64,000 bases of DNA, from assembly GCA_034620365.1 (NCBI GenBank), contig JAQGEQ010000192.1, positions 1,731,001-1,795,000 of the forward strand, read 5' to 3'. Source of the stretch: Pegea sp. RAD2-039 (Eukaryota; Chordata; Thaliacea; Salpida; Salpidae). A model generated the notes under the pieces. The model was not told where the DNA came from. It did no database searches and saw only the letters and a program-made list of their open reading frames with translations. A program made the translations under genes and the position numbers. Below, piece after piece: positions 11,243-23,443 of the stretch. Position 1 is the stretch's first letter; every line of letters begins with the position of its first letter.

Positions 11243-12192
11243 CTAAAAGTGAACAAATTAGTTAGTTGATTGTTTCGTAGTTATTAAAAAGTTCTAATAA
11301 ATTTGTTAACTGATTTTAATTCTGTAATATTTTGTTAAAAACTTTGAATTATTAAAACAGTTTCTACAATTATAAATTAAAACACTTTTTGATGATAATT
11401 TTCATCTGAATGGATATTTAAGTCATGTTGTGCTTAGAATAAATTATAGTTGAATACTTAAGAATAATAATAGATAAATTTCATAACCATTTCCCTATTA
11501 CTACTTTTTCTTTTAATTTATAATGAAAATCTGAAATTTATTGATTTGCTAAAATTGATTGAAAATAAAAGCTCTTAAAAAACCTTTGAAATATTAATTT
11601 TATAATTTTAGTTTTTGAATATTTTAGATACTTAAATGTTAAAGCTTTTAACGTCAAGCGAAATGTTTTTTTAAACTTTTAGGTAAAATGACCTTTTCTT
11701 AAATCATATTTTGATTAAATCTAATTTTAAAATAATGTTTAGAGTTGACCTTTGACCACAAGACAATTTTATTGTTCAGATCTGAATTTATTAATTCAAA
11801 AATTTGATCAAAAAACAGATTTATGAAAATGATCAAAGAAAAATGTTGCAGTTTTCAACCCTAATTATGATTAATTAGAAGAACGATGATTAATGAGAAC
11901 ATAAGGTGAAGACCTTCAAAAATTGATTCTTGATTTTTTGAAAACTTTTTACAAACACTTAAAGAAAAGAATTTACAAAATTATGGATTTTGTTGAATAA
12001 AGTTTAGAAAAATGAGAAAGGTCCAAAGAATACACAAATTGAACAGTTTGAAAAGATTACTTGCAAGTAATTTTTATAAGATTATCTTTTATAGATTTAA
12101 GCGACGTAACATTGAAAAAGAGAAAAAACAAAATAAGAAGTAAAGATGAAAAAGAGATTTTTTTGTAGTTTCAAATTTGATGGTAAAAGTTT
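11243..12192. other. Spacer between SHC 3' end and the ARL13-like gene
   Basis: AT-rich, no exon recognised. It is upstream of the ARL13-like gene on the - strand and should hold its promoter, plus the 3' untranslated part of SHC. Confidence 0.45.
11746..11758 (-). promoter_or_regulatory. Nuclear-receptor DR1-type site
   Basis: The reverse strand reads TGGTCAAAGGTCA, two AGGTCA-like half-sites spaced by one base. This is the DR1 form bound by HNF4 or RXR-type receptors. It lies about 500 bases upstream of the first ARL13-like exon. Function is inferred from the match only. Confidence 0.35.
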
Positions 12193-15100
12193 TTAACATT
12201 TTTCATATTTTCGAAATACTGGTTGACGTAACAAAAGTATCGATCCGGCAGATACAATAGGAAGATTGTTGTCTTGGTGATAAGAAATTAGATGACGGAC
12301 ACTATCAAATTGTCGATCTTTTGTTCGGACCTAAATAAATAGTTAATAAAAATAATAAATAAATAATATTGAATAACTTTGTTATTTGAATTTTCTAACA
12401 TTGAAATACTTTTATTGAAAAATGTTAGATGAAAAAATATTGGGAAAGAAACATTCGAAGGAATAAACAAAGAAACTAAAAGTTACATCTCGATGTAATT
12501 TAACTTTTAAGAAATTTTTTTCATCAAAATTCACAAAATTACTCACCGTTCCACTCGGATCAACCAGTAGCAGATGTTTGTGGAAACCGTCCTTGACACC
12601 ACTCAACACAAACTGTCCTTGACCAGCACTAGATTCACGGACCAAAAAGTCGCCATCTCGAAGTAAAATGGATTCAGCTTGCTTCCTGGACAAGCTAGGA
12701 TGGAACCAGGGTTCATGGGACAAACTTTGAAGAAGGTCAGCAACCACAGCAGGTGGAAGACGGACATCTGATGATGGATGGCCGATTTTCTGGGGTGTCT
12801 GGTTAGTTGGGTCGACAAATGGTTCTGTAGAAGCAAATAGTTGACGAAAAAAAGTTGCCACAAAATCGGATGACGTAAATCGTCTTCCGGAAGTGATGAC
12901 GTCATCAACTTACTCATATCGAAGTCGTCGAAGCGATTAGCCGGATCAGCCGCTTCTGACTTCGAAATACCGATGGCTGCTGCAATTGCAAGTGCCCCAG
13001 TACCTACACAGTACCTTAAGTGGTCAATGGGGCAGCAAGTGAGAAGATTAAGGTCACCTTTTCCTGCTGGCACTTGTCCCCGAGAAGATGGGGCTCCAAA
13101 TAGAAGATGTGGTGAGTGACATTTGGAGTTATGAGGTGTCCCAGAGTTGATAGGATTTTGTTGAGAGACAAATGGGAAATGGGCTTGCTGTGAAACTGTC
13201 CTGGACGGTTTGTAGTTGTCAGGGATTGGTCGGGGAGGTTTTAAAGGTGCATGGTGCATCTGTAAGTATGTTTTATGAGATGGGAAAACTGGTCCATCAC
13301 TTACATCTGAAGATATGGGCTGAGTGTTGACGTAATTGTGGTCATCAAATTGTTTTGGGACAGGCAAGGCTCGATTTGAAAAGTGATATGGGTCGATTCC
13401 ACTAGTAGTTGCCTGCTAAAAAAAGCAAATAAATCAGAAAACAGTTTCATCCAATCAGACAAGCGGATTTGTTCACGGTTCAGTGAACATCGCTCAGCTT
13501 GTTCAGGACTTTAAAGGATGAGATTAAATCGATCAGAGCCCAAAATAAAAATAAAAAATCATTTCTCCTTTTATAAGGGGAGGCTATCGTAAAAATAAAA
13601 AAGGAGAAAAGAAACCTGAACATTGTTGTTTACATAATCGTTCTTTCGAGATACTGATGGTGGCGGTGGTTGTGGAAAAACAGAAGAGACTCGATTAGTT
13701 TGTGAACTGGAAGGTTCTATGATATCTGCTCTAGTTTTTGAGAGATTATTGTAATATTCAGGTTCGTCATCGCCCCATCTAAATCACGTGATATATGATT
13801 AGTCATACGCGCGTATTCGATGAATCATTTGAAAGTTGTTCAATTGAATAATCAGTCATGAACTTTGAAGGTTTAGTGGAACGACAAAAAAAAGGAAATA
13901 GTCTACAAGATTTGAAACTTAAAAACTCACGAAATAACAATTTCAAAATTGTTGTAAAAGCAAAAATATTGAAAATCAACTAAATACAGTTTTAGTCATA
14001 AAAAAGCAACCTTGATTTTCCATCATGAAATAAAGGTTCTGTACGATCAGGAGGTGTTACAGCTTTAGGTGGATTTTTGAGATATTCTTTGAAACGTAGT
14101 TCAAACGCTTGGCCGATTGTGTTTATGACATCTTGTGCTAAGCCATCAGAACACCTTAGTACATGGCAAGCTGTAAAAATCAAACTTTTCATCAAAATTA
14201 ACAAATAAAATAGAAACTGACTAAACTTTATCAAACTTCAAAACTGTTTTCTTAATTAAATGAATTTGATTAAAAATTATTCAAAAGTTACAGCAGACTA
14301 ACCTCTTCTGATATTATTATCTTTTGCAACATAAGCTACATATTCATAAGTGTCTGGATCTCCACCAGAAGCGAATGATATTGATTGTAATTGATGATTG
14401 GCGATAAACTAAAAAATTAAATAGAAAAACCATAAAAAACTCGTGAGAATGTGTGTTAGAGAGATGTGCTCTCTTTAGGCACCCTCCTTCGCATTTATAT
14501 AAATAAATAAATAAATAATTAAATGACTCATAATTTTCACTTCATTGTTACATGAAGCTATTTTCGAAATAAAAAGTTGTTAGGTTTAAAAACAACAAAT
14601 TATATTTTACAAACTATAAATCACAAGCTTATAAGCCAGAGTTTATAAATTGAAATTTAAAAGTAAAATAAATAAATATAAAGCTAAAACACAACGGTCA
14701 AGTTTAGATTCAGTTTAAAGATAAATATAAAAAAATGTTTCACAAACGTCTCCATGATCTGAAGTAACCAACGTAAGACTAGCTGTTGATATTGTAAGAT
14801 TAATGTATTGTTTTGAATATCTTAAGTCTGGTTTTGTTGCAAGAATTTTATCAATATCTTTATTTTTTTTTCGTTTAGAATTAGCAAATGCAGAATTCAC
14901 ACCAGTTTCACTTAAAACTCTCCAAATTGCTTCACTGAAAACCAAATTTTAGTAAAACTATTCTTGAAAAAGTAAAAAAAAAATACATAACCATTGATTA
15001 AAACTACTGATTAAACAGCACATTATTTTTATTACTTAATAAATAAACATCAAATGGTTTTAGAAAGTTTTAATTTATATGAAAATATATAAAATTAATT

Positions 15101-16017
15101 GAAATAGTTTTAAAAAATTGAGATAAAAAGTATACTTTTATTAAAATTTATCTGAATACTAACAAGTAAAAATAATAAATTTTTATATTTAAAATCAAAT
15201 AATATAGAATTAATAAATATATACATATTGATTAATTAAATAAGTTTATTATATTTAGTATTGCATAAATAAACAAAAGATATTAATTCATATATACAAA
15301 TAATGCAAAATTAACGTTTAAACTAAAAGCTAAAAAATAAAATTTTTCAAAGGTTTCAAAATAAAATAGCAGTGTATTTTGTACTTTAGATATATGAGTT
15401 ACAAAATAACAAATATAATAATTATCAATAATATATCACTAGAAAATAATTTAGATAATTACAAAGCATTAAAAGCATGAAGAGAAATTACTTTGTAGCA
15501 TGAGTTCTCATATCATACTCTAAAGTTCTGATGCTTTGATGGACAGTGATACAACCCAAATACTGAAATTAAACATTTAAATTATAAAAAACTAAAACTA
15601 TAACAAGTTTTAATGAAAGTAAGATTTCAGTGAATTCTTTCTCAGTTTATTTATTTATTTATTGAAGTTTATTAAACTTATTTATTTCAATTTTCTAAAT
15701 TCCTAATAAATCTTTAAAATAAAACCAAATAGAAAATCTCATTAATACAATCTATAACTACTTTTAATTTAATTAAATTAATAATAAAAAACAATTTTAT
15801 AATTAAAACTTATCAATAAAACTTTCTGATAAAATATAATAAGTCAGACAATAGCCAAACAAATATTAGTTACCTGGACAGCATAAACTACCCCCGGACC
15901 CATCACATTACTATCTGGATGCAGCCACCCTCTCTGAGGTTTGTTAACAAAGCTTCCAGATTTTCTATATTCATTCCCTCCATCACCTTCTACAAGTTTT
16001 TTGTTTTTTCTTAACAT
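12193..16017 (-). CDS. SHC: SHC adaptor protein (PTB-CH1-SH2), nine exons
   Basis: Exons (- strand) 16017-15874, 15562-15492, 14934-14748, 14408-14303, 14170-14011, 13778-13616, 13412-12914, 12824-12547 and 12330-12193 give 581 residues, all in phase. The start is an ATG followed 20 codons later by [20 protein letters not shown], the family's N-terminal signature, so this is a p52-like form. A PTB domain (about 25-205) contains [20 protein letters not shown]. The CH1 linker holds EYYNN (Tyr231/232), DYVNN (Tyr271) and NYVNT (Tyr304), all Grb2-type pYxN sites, and FDMKPF (441-446), the conserved adaptin-binding motif. The SH2 domain (about 481-575) has FLVRES with Arg506. SHC links activated receptor tyrosine kinases to Grb2/SOS and Ras at the plasma membrane. 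Tag or cag acceptors three bases apart at 13412/13415 are both possible. A LINE tail lies in the intron at 14443-14520. Confidence 0.96.
12897..12904. promoter_or_regulatory. CRE-type palindrome TGACGTCA in an SHC intron
   Basis: Perfect cAMP-response-element palindrome inside the 89-nt intron between exons 13412-12914 and 12824-12547. It is rare by chance in DNA this AT-rich. Whether CREB/ATF proteins use it is unknown. Confidence 0.3.
14443..14520 (+). mobile_element. Solo 3' tail of LINE family B
   Basis: Matches 9094-9166 by eye, including the shared block ACCCTCCTTCGC and an ending of repeated AAAT units. It lies within the SHC intron between 14408 and 14748, a typical 5'-truncated insertion. 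Confidence 0.7.
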
Positions 16018-18789
16018 CTTAGATTAATTAAACTAAAAAATTAGCTACAGAATTAAACTTTCTAAAAAAAAAGTAAAAAATCGTTACAAAAAACAGCAAC
16101 AGTGAAAAGAAAGTTTTTAAAATGTTACTTCAAATCAATAGATACACAGACAGGCAGGTGTTTTCCTAACGAGAAAAAAACTGGTCTAAAATGGCTACAA
16201 ATGGTATAGACACAATGGTTGAGTAATCTTGAAACAAAATGAATCAAATATTTCTAGCAAAAAAAGATTATTCATTTTATTTAATAAGTAAACAATTAAA
16301 TATTTAAAACAAAATAACCTTGAAAAATGCTTTAAGAGTATCTTACTTATCGTCGAAAAGTTTAAATTTTTTATATGCAACGAAAAACATGCATGTAAAT
16401 AGATTGAAGAGTATCTTGCAGTAAAAGTTTTTATTATCCGGGATTTTTATCCAGATTGTGCACGCAAATTAAGGCTTGTATCAGAAATAGAATAAACAAT
16501 TTTCATAAACTGATGAGAACTAAACAACAATTTGTAGATCAAAACTTTAAGAGATTATTAAAAGTGATTTATCGTTGAAAATGTTGTATAGTAAGAAATC
16601 ATATTCTCAGAAAAATTTGTAGCTTGCTTCTTTAAATAGCGCTTCAAAATATACACTAATCTATCAGAGGATAATAAATAAGATTTTTACTCTTTTAAGC
16701 TTGACACTTGTGTATGCAAACATTAATATCTCGTTCAACATTTTTGAATAAAAATTTTACATTATAGAAAATAAAGATTACGTAAATCATGGTTAAATTT
16801 TTGAAGAAGTTAAGTCTTTAACACTCTTAACTAATAATTACAAGAATAATATTGGAAATGATTCGATTTAAAAAAGCTATTCTTTTTTAAATTAAAGAAG
16901 TCGTCCATACTAAAAATTGACCAAGCTAACTTCTTCTTAACCATTGTGCCCTAATTGAAAATACAGTTGCTGATAAAAGTGAATATAATCGAGAGTTTTA
17001 AAAGAATAAAACTTTGATCCTTTAAAAATGAATTTGATACAAGTTTGATATAAATGGGAAAAATCATTATTTAAATATTAGATATAATCAGATCCAACAA
17101 ATAATCATAGTAATTTTTGTAGCAATTTCTTATTAAAAATTTATACTGGTAATTCAAAAAGTAAAATTTGGACAGAAAATTAGTTTCAAAGTAAACTAAA
17201 CAAAAAATATATTCTCAGTTATATTCTTATTTTATAAGAAGCTTAATGTAAATAAATTGTGATAATACCATTGATTGTTGAGTAATTGTTTACTTAACTG
17301 TTGAAATACAAGTCGACGTAAAGCTGTAATTATCTTACAATCGAATTGAAGTTAATGTGTTGAATTGTCAAAGAATAAATTTCTTCCAATATCATCATTG
17401 TTTCATAGTAAGATTTAGGTTTTCTAAAAATCATTTTTATTAGTTTGCAAGCTCAGAAGCAGTTCTAACATTTTCTTGAAATATTTTACATTTCTAAAAG
17501 TTTAAGATAAACAAAAAATATTTGATTAATCAGTTGATTGCTTGATTTAAGAAACTTATAATATGGATATTCGACACAAGTTACTTAATCAAGATTTTCT
17601 AGCAACTTACCATGATCTTCTTGTAAAATAGATTAAAAGTATTTGTATTGACTTTTATCATAACTTTTCTTGTATTATTACATTAGGTTTATAACCAAAA
17701 CTTGATGGTTGCTTTTGGAGAAGCAAAAGATGTATGATTGTCCTTAAACAGAAAACCTATAAGCCGTAGTCTTCGATATTTTTCTGTATTTTTGTTAATT
17801 TAACATTTGATCTTGCTTATACAGTTAAGATTTGATGAGTATTTTTGATAGATGAAAACCTTTAGAATCAATTGTATCTTTAAGATCTTAAATTTACTTC
17901 CAATGTCAGTTTAAAATGCTTTATAAATTAAACTTTCAAAAAACTTGTTATCGGACTTTAAAATTGTTCTTCATAAAGATATTAAATTATAGATCTAATC
18001 ATTTTACGAATTTTTATATAAAGTGATTAGTATTGTATCAAAAGTAAGAAAGTGTTTTAGAGTCTTATCAAACTGTTTTGTTATTCAGAAAGTAGCAAAA
18101 AGAAAAGCTTCAAAATATTTGCAAACAAACTAAAAATTGATGAATTTTCAAATAAGTATTATTATTAGTACATTGCTTATATTTTAAAATATAGTTTTTA
18201 AGCTTTTCTGTCAAATTTGACTGTATAATTATCAGCTTTACAGCTTCCTGGTAAGTTTAAAGGTCATTTACAGCACGTTTTTGTGAATAAAATTGAAAAA
18301 TACTTATAAAACTTTTAAAAAAAGATGAATGGTAATTTTTCAGTTTTCAAAAACAATATTTTTTATATTTAGAACTTTCCGATTTATTCTTCACATGATA
18401 ACAAAGTATCTCATAATTGCAAAGTATTTTAAGATTTTTTTTTCCAGAATTGTCTTCATAATTTACTAGAATCAAATTGTTAAATATAATCGTAGGTTAA
18501 GTTTTAGTTACTAGCACCAAAAACAGTTTCATAAAAATTTTACATTTCTATTTTTAACTCTCAGTAACAATTGCAAACAAAAGTTGAAATAAATCTTAAT
18601 TCTATAGACTAGTGTCAACAATAAGCAACTTTTTTTCCATCTATTTTTATGTCTATTTATTTGCTACATACAGATAAACAGTTTACTTTAAAAAGTGTTG
18701 TTTTGTAGTAAAAATCTTTTTGTAAATTTTATTTTTGTTGAATCAAAACATTACTTCCTGATTAGCAATAGAGATTTAACAGGTAGCTG
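16018..18789. other. 2.8-kb divergent intergenic region between SHC (-) and the formin (+)
   Basis: No exon recognised on either strand. Both flanking start codons point away from it, so both promoters should lie here. No clear TATA box, repeat or RNA gene stood out. Confidence 0.45.
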
Positions 18790-21700
18790 ATGGCAGAAAA
18801 TAAAAAAAGAATTTCGAACAAGGATCAGTTGTGGCTAATGCGGCAAGTAAAGTCAGGATTCATGACTATAGACGAGGCTGTAAGTTGGAATGAAAGCAAA
18901 GAGTTAGAACTCAGAATGGAATATGATCCTTGTGAACAAAATACTGGAAATAAAGTAAACACAAATTACAATTATAAAGACTTTTCAATTAAACTTAAGA
19001 GTCTTATCATACATCAACCTCTAAAGAATAGTTTAACTTTTTAAAAAAAAGTAAATTTTAAGCTACCTTAACTTGATAACTAGAAGTTTATATAAAAGTA
19101 AGTCAAATTTGAAATAAAATATCAACATTGGTACATTTTAAGCTAATTTGTTCTTTAAGCTAATTGTTTTTTATTTCGTTTTTTTAGAAAAACTTTCATG
19201 GAAATGAAACACGTTCATTAAAGTCAACTGGTTTTTTTAGAATTTCTCGAGCTAAAAATTTTATTATAAACAAACGATCGCCCCAAAAAAAATTCCAAGT
19301 TTGTAATTTAATTCTTATTTGTTTACTTGAGGCCTTCCATTTTTTTTAAATAATTCATATTAGACCAAGCCTTTTTCACTTAAACCATTTTGAATCAGTT
19401 TATCTTTAAAAGCAATTAACAAAACGACTATAAAATTTTCATACAAGATAATTGAAATTTGGAAGTTATTATAATTCATTTAGGAATATTTAATGATACA
19501 AATGGTATAAAAAATTTGTTATCACAGTTTGAAAGTCCAGCTGATTATGAGTTTAGCAATGAACAAGGTTCGTCAGGAAAATATCAAGCTTATAACTTCA
19601 GTGTATTTTATCAACGAAAAAATAAGCCAAGTCAACGAAAGATTTTACAAGTAAATCTTAGCTAATAAAATCTTACAAAAAAGCATGTCTATTAAAGTTC
19701 AATCTACTTTAATTAATTAAAAATACTTCAAAAATAAACTAAATAGCCTTTATTAATTGTGATTGTTTTATGTTTCTTTGCTTTTGTATGAAAGTTTTAA
19801 ATTGATTTCAAACACTTTTATTGAAATGATTTCTATTTAAATCAAAAAATATTTTTTTCATTGTTTGAAGTTTATTTTCTCCTGTCTTTCTTCATTAGTT
19901 TTTTTTCTTTTTTAAGTAATTCTATTCTTTAAAACTAGTCTTTTTTTGATGATGTTTTTGAAGTAATTTAAAGCAGAAAGAAAACTTTTACATTTAGAAA
20001 TGGAAATGCAAATATACTTTTTATGAGCAGTTAAAATTTAGGACACTGTCGACTAAGCTCATCGAGAAAAAAATACAAAATTATGTTGATAATAATAAAT
20101 GTTTTAAATAGATCCATATAGCGACAACTAGCGGATGTTTTTCAACTACTTTACAGATAGACTTTGAAAGGAAGATCATATCGATGATAGATCGAGGAAA
20201 CATCTTTGAGACTTACAAATTCCGTTCTATTGTAAACGTAGAAGGCCAGGTAAGTTTGTTTTATGAAAAAAAAAACATAAAAAGAATCAAATTTGCTTTT
20301 AGCAAGAAGCAAAAAAGGTTTTTATTCATTTTAATGATAATCGACCAGCGGAGTTTCTAATGGAGACATTATCCGACAAGATTAAGGTTTTAATTGTTAT
20401 TTTTAACTGAAATAGTTTTATGATCCATTATGAAACTAGTTGATGCGACTCCTGCATGTGGTCATCGAACAAAATGATTGCGAAAAGCTCTCAGTAGCGT
20501 TCGATTCTTATGAGCAACTCCAACAAAGTTTCACCGTGATCAAAGAAGGACTTCTCTACAAGCAAGAATCCTTTGGATCGTACACTTGGATCAAGTTAAA
20601 TCTGTTAAATATTTGAATGATAATTTGATCATAAAATTTGTAGACGGCAGGTCACAATAAGACCCGGTGAGCTGGCTTATCATCGCGTTGTTGAAGATGA
20701 GGATTCATCAGCTCTCAACGTCATAAGATTAGCTCCTAATATTATCACAATCACAATTGTTGATAAAACGATGTTTACGTTAACAATACAAAACACTTCT
20801 TATCAGTAAGCTTTGGTGTGTCATCTATTTCACAATTTAATCACATGACTAGATTTAAAGTTGTCGATGATTCCCGGTATCAGGAAGAAATCCGAAATGA
20901 ATGGGTTCGCGCAATCGAAACTGCTGGTTGTCGCGATTATTTATCAAATAAATGTTTCAATCAAGTTCAAATTCGACTTGAAACCGAAAACGACAACAAA
21001 AAACAGCTTCATGTTCTTTCAAGTAGTCTTCAAAAAATTCATAAGGTGTATTTTGTAGGGCTTTTTCATAAAAAGTCATTTTCCTCCATTCTCTAAATTT
21101 TAAATTTGTAAAAGGAAGTGGAAAGATATCGTCGCGAAAATAGAGAAGCTGCGGCTGAAGCAAAGTTGAAGATCAACTCTATTATCCTTCTGCTTCAAGA
21201 TCTTCAAAGGATCAATCATCCAAAACGAGATAAAAAGAATACTCTTCATCATCTCTTCGCAAAACGTAAAGTCCAGGATGTTGAGATGACGATGACAATA
21301 GATCGGAAACCTTTTGTGCGGAACACGAGATACTCAATTCGCAATTTTGAAGAAAATGATAAGATAACTTCGTTCGTTGATCATGTTTATCAGGAACCAG
21401 ATTGTGAAGTTCATGAAAAACGCTACGAAAACTGTACATCTGATTTTACTGATGCTTATCGAGTCCCTGAAGTGATCTACGAAGAATTGGATTTGAACAG
21501 AGATCAAATCAAGCCCTGCCTCTCTGATAAAAAGATCACAGACGCTTCAAAAGAGTCAATTTATGAGGTTATAACTGATAACAGAAAAGAAGAAGAGATG
21601 AAGACTTCTCCTTTGTCTGAACCTCCTTTAAGTTTGATTCCTCCGCCTCCAAAGACTCTAAATGAGATTCCAAATGCTCCAACTATGACATCAAAGAAAC

Positions 21701-23443
21701 CTCCGAAGAAGAAACAAACAATGAGGGTCTTTCATTGTATCCCAGTTCCAAATGATCAAGTGAGTTATTGATTTCTTCAATCGTATTTTTGCTAACATAC
21801 TCATTAGATCGAAAAAAGTCTTTGGATTCATTTACATGATGTCTCAGAATTGATTGATGTTGCAAAGATAAAAGAAGAGTTTTCAGTGAAGGCAAACAAA
21901 AAAATGAAGAAGAATCAACTGGAAGTCACAGCTGCAACAAACGGTAATCTTCTTCTTGAGATTCAGATGACTGAAGCTGTTTTCAGTTAAAAGTTCAACT
22001 GGTCGAACGGGGAGAGTCACATACCTAGATCAAAAAACTGCCCAAAATCTGGGAATCTTTCTTTCTGGCTTTAATTTCCGAGGACAAAGGCTCGTAGAAA
22101 AGATTTCAAAGGTCCGAGAAGAAGATGGAGGTCTGCTTGGGGATCAAGTGGATAGTTTGAGCAAGTCAGTAGATGTCTTTTAATTCTTTTGAACTATTAT
22201 TTATTTTAATAAGATCTAAATTTTTCTCTAATATATTTTTTTTATTAAAATGTTGGATTTAATGCTTTTAAAATCAAAATGAGTTGTTTTTACTGATTCA
22301 AGTTTGTTTATAAAGATTCTGTCCAGAACCAGAACTCAAAAAGTTATATGAAAGGCATACAGAGAAACCAGAAGTTCTCTCTAAGGAGGATAGGTTCATG
22401 ATGGAGGTGATAGAATTGATAAAATCTTTACTTTAAATGAAAGTCTTATTTTCAGCTTTCAACTATTCCAAAACTTAACATGAGATTAGATATTTTAAAA
22501 CATCTGAGAGACTTGCCTCAAGAGATAGAAGTTTTAGAGCCAGTAAGTTTCAATAATATTTCCTTTCAACATCTCCACTTTATTTCTATGAATTTCTTTC
22601 ATAGGAATTGTCAATAGTATCAACTGCATTGAATGAACTTTTAAGCAGTAAGCTATTTGAAGAATTTTTAGCTTATTTAATGGCAGTGACAAATACAATC
22701 AACTCATGTAACAATAAAGGTGAAGCAAAAGGCATTCGAATGGCAAGCTTAGAGCAGGTTTTTTATTTCTTTCAAGAAGCTTTGTATTTAAACAATCACT
22801 CCAAACCTTACAATCTTTCTCATAGACTTATATGATGAGGACAAATGACCGAAAGAAAAATTTATTACAAGTGATTATTGAGATTATATCAGCAAAATCA
22901 CCATACATTTTGAAACTACCTGAAGAATTGAGTAATGTACAGAAAGCAAAATCTTGTAAGTGATTTTTCATTTCATTTTTTAAGCTTTAATGTTTAACTT
23001 TTTATAGATTCTGTTAGAGGACTGAGTGCAGAATTCGATGGTAAATCAATTTATAATTTTTTAAGACGTTTGAACATGTTACCATTTCAGTTATGAGAAA
23101 AAGTTTATACAATGTAAGAAAAAATAGCGAATATTTGAAGCGAAAAAGTAAAGAGCTTGGAAAAGAAATTTCCAACTTTTGTAAAGAAGTTGAGGTCTGT
23201 GTACTTTATGAAACTAACTAACTAGCAAATTAAAGTTGTTGAAATTAGATCGCCGTTGTGGAGCAAGATAAAGCCCTTGAAAAAGTTAACAAACATTTAA
23301 AAGAAGTAAATAAATTACAAGATGAAGTTTTAATAAAGTTCGGGGAAGCACCAGAAACTCAAACTCAAGAACTTTTTCAATGGATTCACAGCTTTTTACT
23401 GAACTTTCAAAAATATAGTAAAGAACAAAAGTTGCTACACTAA
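18790..23443 (+). CDS. PH-domain-containing formin (PHCF-type), 18 exons
   Basis: Exons 18790-18954, 19188-19298, 19528-19650, 20157-20249, 20303-20386, 20440-20594, 20644-20805, 20853-21045, 21115-21759, 21808-21943, 21987-22164, 22316-22406, 22456-22542, 22605-22757, 22826-22955, 23008-23040, 23091-23194 and 23249-23443 join in phase to 945 residues. A PH domain lies at about 224-325 (IKEGLLYKQ... YTWIKRQ... EIRNEWVRAIETA). A second PH-like, beta-rich block may precede it (about 105-195). A short proline stretch (LIPPPPK, about 537) stands in for FH1. The FH2 domain (about 578-930) has SLWIHL, LDQKTAQNLGIFLSGF, DRFMMELSTIPKLNMRLD and TNTINSCNNKGEAKGIRM. FH2 dimers nucleate and cap actin filaments; the PH domain suggests membrane recruitment. 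PH plus FH2 is the layout described for PHCF formins of non-vertebrate animals. I see no GTPase-binding or DAD domain. Confidence 0.9.
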
